A DNA stretch of 5,373 bases from Nitrospira sp. (GTDB lineage Bacteria > Nitrospirota > Nitrospiria > Nitrospirales > Nitrospiraceae). Each line of letters opens with the position of its first letter. Positions within the stretch are counted from its first letter, which is position 1. The notes beneath the pieces are model-generated. The model had not been told where the DNA came from and did not search any database. It worked only from the letters and a program-made list of their open reading frames with translations. The DNA is taken from NCBI GenBank assembly GCA_016873525.1, contig VGXD01000163.1:1-5373 (forward strand). The letters run 5' to 3'. A program made the position numbers and the translations under genes. Shown here piece after piece: positions 5,079 through 5,373 of the stretch.

Positions 5079-5373
5079 TCAAGCCGCGGCGGCGGCTTTC
5101 TTGAGCGGCTCCAGGAGTTTTTCCGAGACCTTCAGGCTTCCTCTCCCGATCCCGACCTCGATGTCCGGTTTCGTCACTCCGTGAAAATCGCTCCCGCCGG
5201 TGACGAGCAAACCCAGCCGCTTCGCGATGTTGAGGTATTCCGACGTCTGCTGAGGTTTGTGGGTGCTGTAGAGGACCTCGATCCCCATGAGGCCCTGTCC
5301 TTTCAATTCCTCGCAGAGCCTGAGCAGCCCGGCTTCGTTCTGTTTCGCCCAGACGGGGTGTGCGAGGCCGGGA
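5079..5373 (-). CDS. PHP-domain phosphoesterase, C-terminal 97 aa (partial)
   Basis: The frame is open from the right edge to a TGA at 5079-5081. This is the C-terminal third of a PHP-domain metal-dependent phosphoesterase of the YciV/RNase AM (nucleoside 3',5'-bisphosphate phosphatase) type, usually about 280-290 residues. In the visible part, LAHP with its His (fragment residue 5) is a conserved metal-ligand motif. GIEVLYSTHKPQQTSEYLNIA (30-50) is the family helix region. GLLVTGGSDFHG (54-65) ends in the Asp62/His64 metal-binding pair. The fragment finishes with a Lys-Lys-Ala5 tail. Family members remove phosphate from 3',5'-bisphosphonucleosides or trim RNA 5' ends; which one applies here cannot be told. 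The N-terminal metal-binding HxH motif lies outside the window. The gene reads towards, and converges with, the 337-residue gene. Confidence 0.9.
   Translation of the reverse strand, partial: PGLAHPVWAKQNEAGLLRLCEELKGQGLMGIEVLYSTHKPQQTSEYLNIAKRLGLLVTGGSDFHGVTKPDIEVGIGRGSLKVSEKLLEPLKKAAAAA

Noticed and set aside
1..5373. Mobile element, defence system, CRISPR array, tRNA or rRNA
   Set aside because: No transposase, integrase, reverse transcriptase, nuclease-toxin pair, regularly spaced repeat array or RNA-gene signature was seen on either strand.

Overview
This is a 5.4-kb window of GC-rich chromosomal DNA from a bacterium. It carries six protein-coding genes, two of them cut by the window edges. 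No RNA gene, insertion sequence, CRISPR array, phage gene or plasmid function is visible. The gene mix (a short cobalamin-dependent ribonucleotide reductase, a MEMO-family AmrB protein, YjbQ and a PHP phosphoesterase) and the high GC suggest a free-living environmental bacterium. Nitrospira or a related Nitrospirota member is my best guess, but it rests on general resemblance, not a search.

Layout. Positions 1-3239 are a block of minus-strand genes, read right to left. nrdJ (class II ribonucleotide reductase, 1491-3239) is followed after a 97-bp gap by amrB (MEMO family, 572-1393). A 116-bp gap then leads to the first 151 residues of an unrecognised single-pass membrane protein with a Pro/Thr-rich periplasmic linker (1-455, running off the left edge). 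From 3240 to 3426 there is a divergent promoter region. To its right, on the plus strand, lie yjbQ (3427-3840) and an unrecognised acidic 337-residue protein (4002-5015). The right edge holds the C-terminal 97 residues of a minus-strand PHP-domain phosphoesterase (5079-5373), convergent with the 337-residue gene.

How the parts relate. The genes look like housekeeping or metabolic functions: deoxynucleotide supply (nrdJ), thiamine-phosphate synthase-type or accessory function (yjbQ), nucleotide or RNA-end hydrolysis (PHP), and AmrB of the AmmeMemoRadiSam set without its usual AMMECR1 and radical-SAM partners in view. They do not form an obvious single pathway. I see no convincing new defence or mobile system.

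The most interesting non-coding signals are in the gaps. (1) A well-formed sigma70-type promoter precedes the membrane-protein gene, flanked by two TTACATCC copies. (2) That gene's short leader can fold in two mutually exclusive ways, one of which buries the Shine-Dalgarno sequence. (3) The nrdJ-amrB gap holds degenerate 7-nt repeats arranged head to head as an inverted repeat. (4) A perfect TATAAT lies upstream of nrdJ and overlaps an upstream in-frame ATG, which argues against that ATG as the start.
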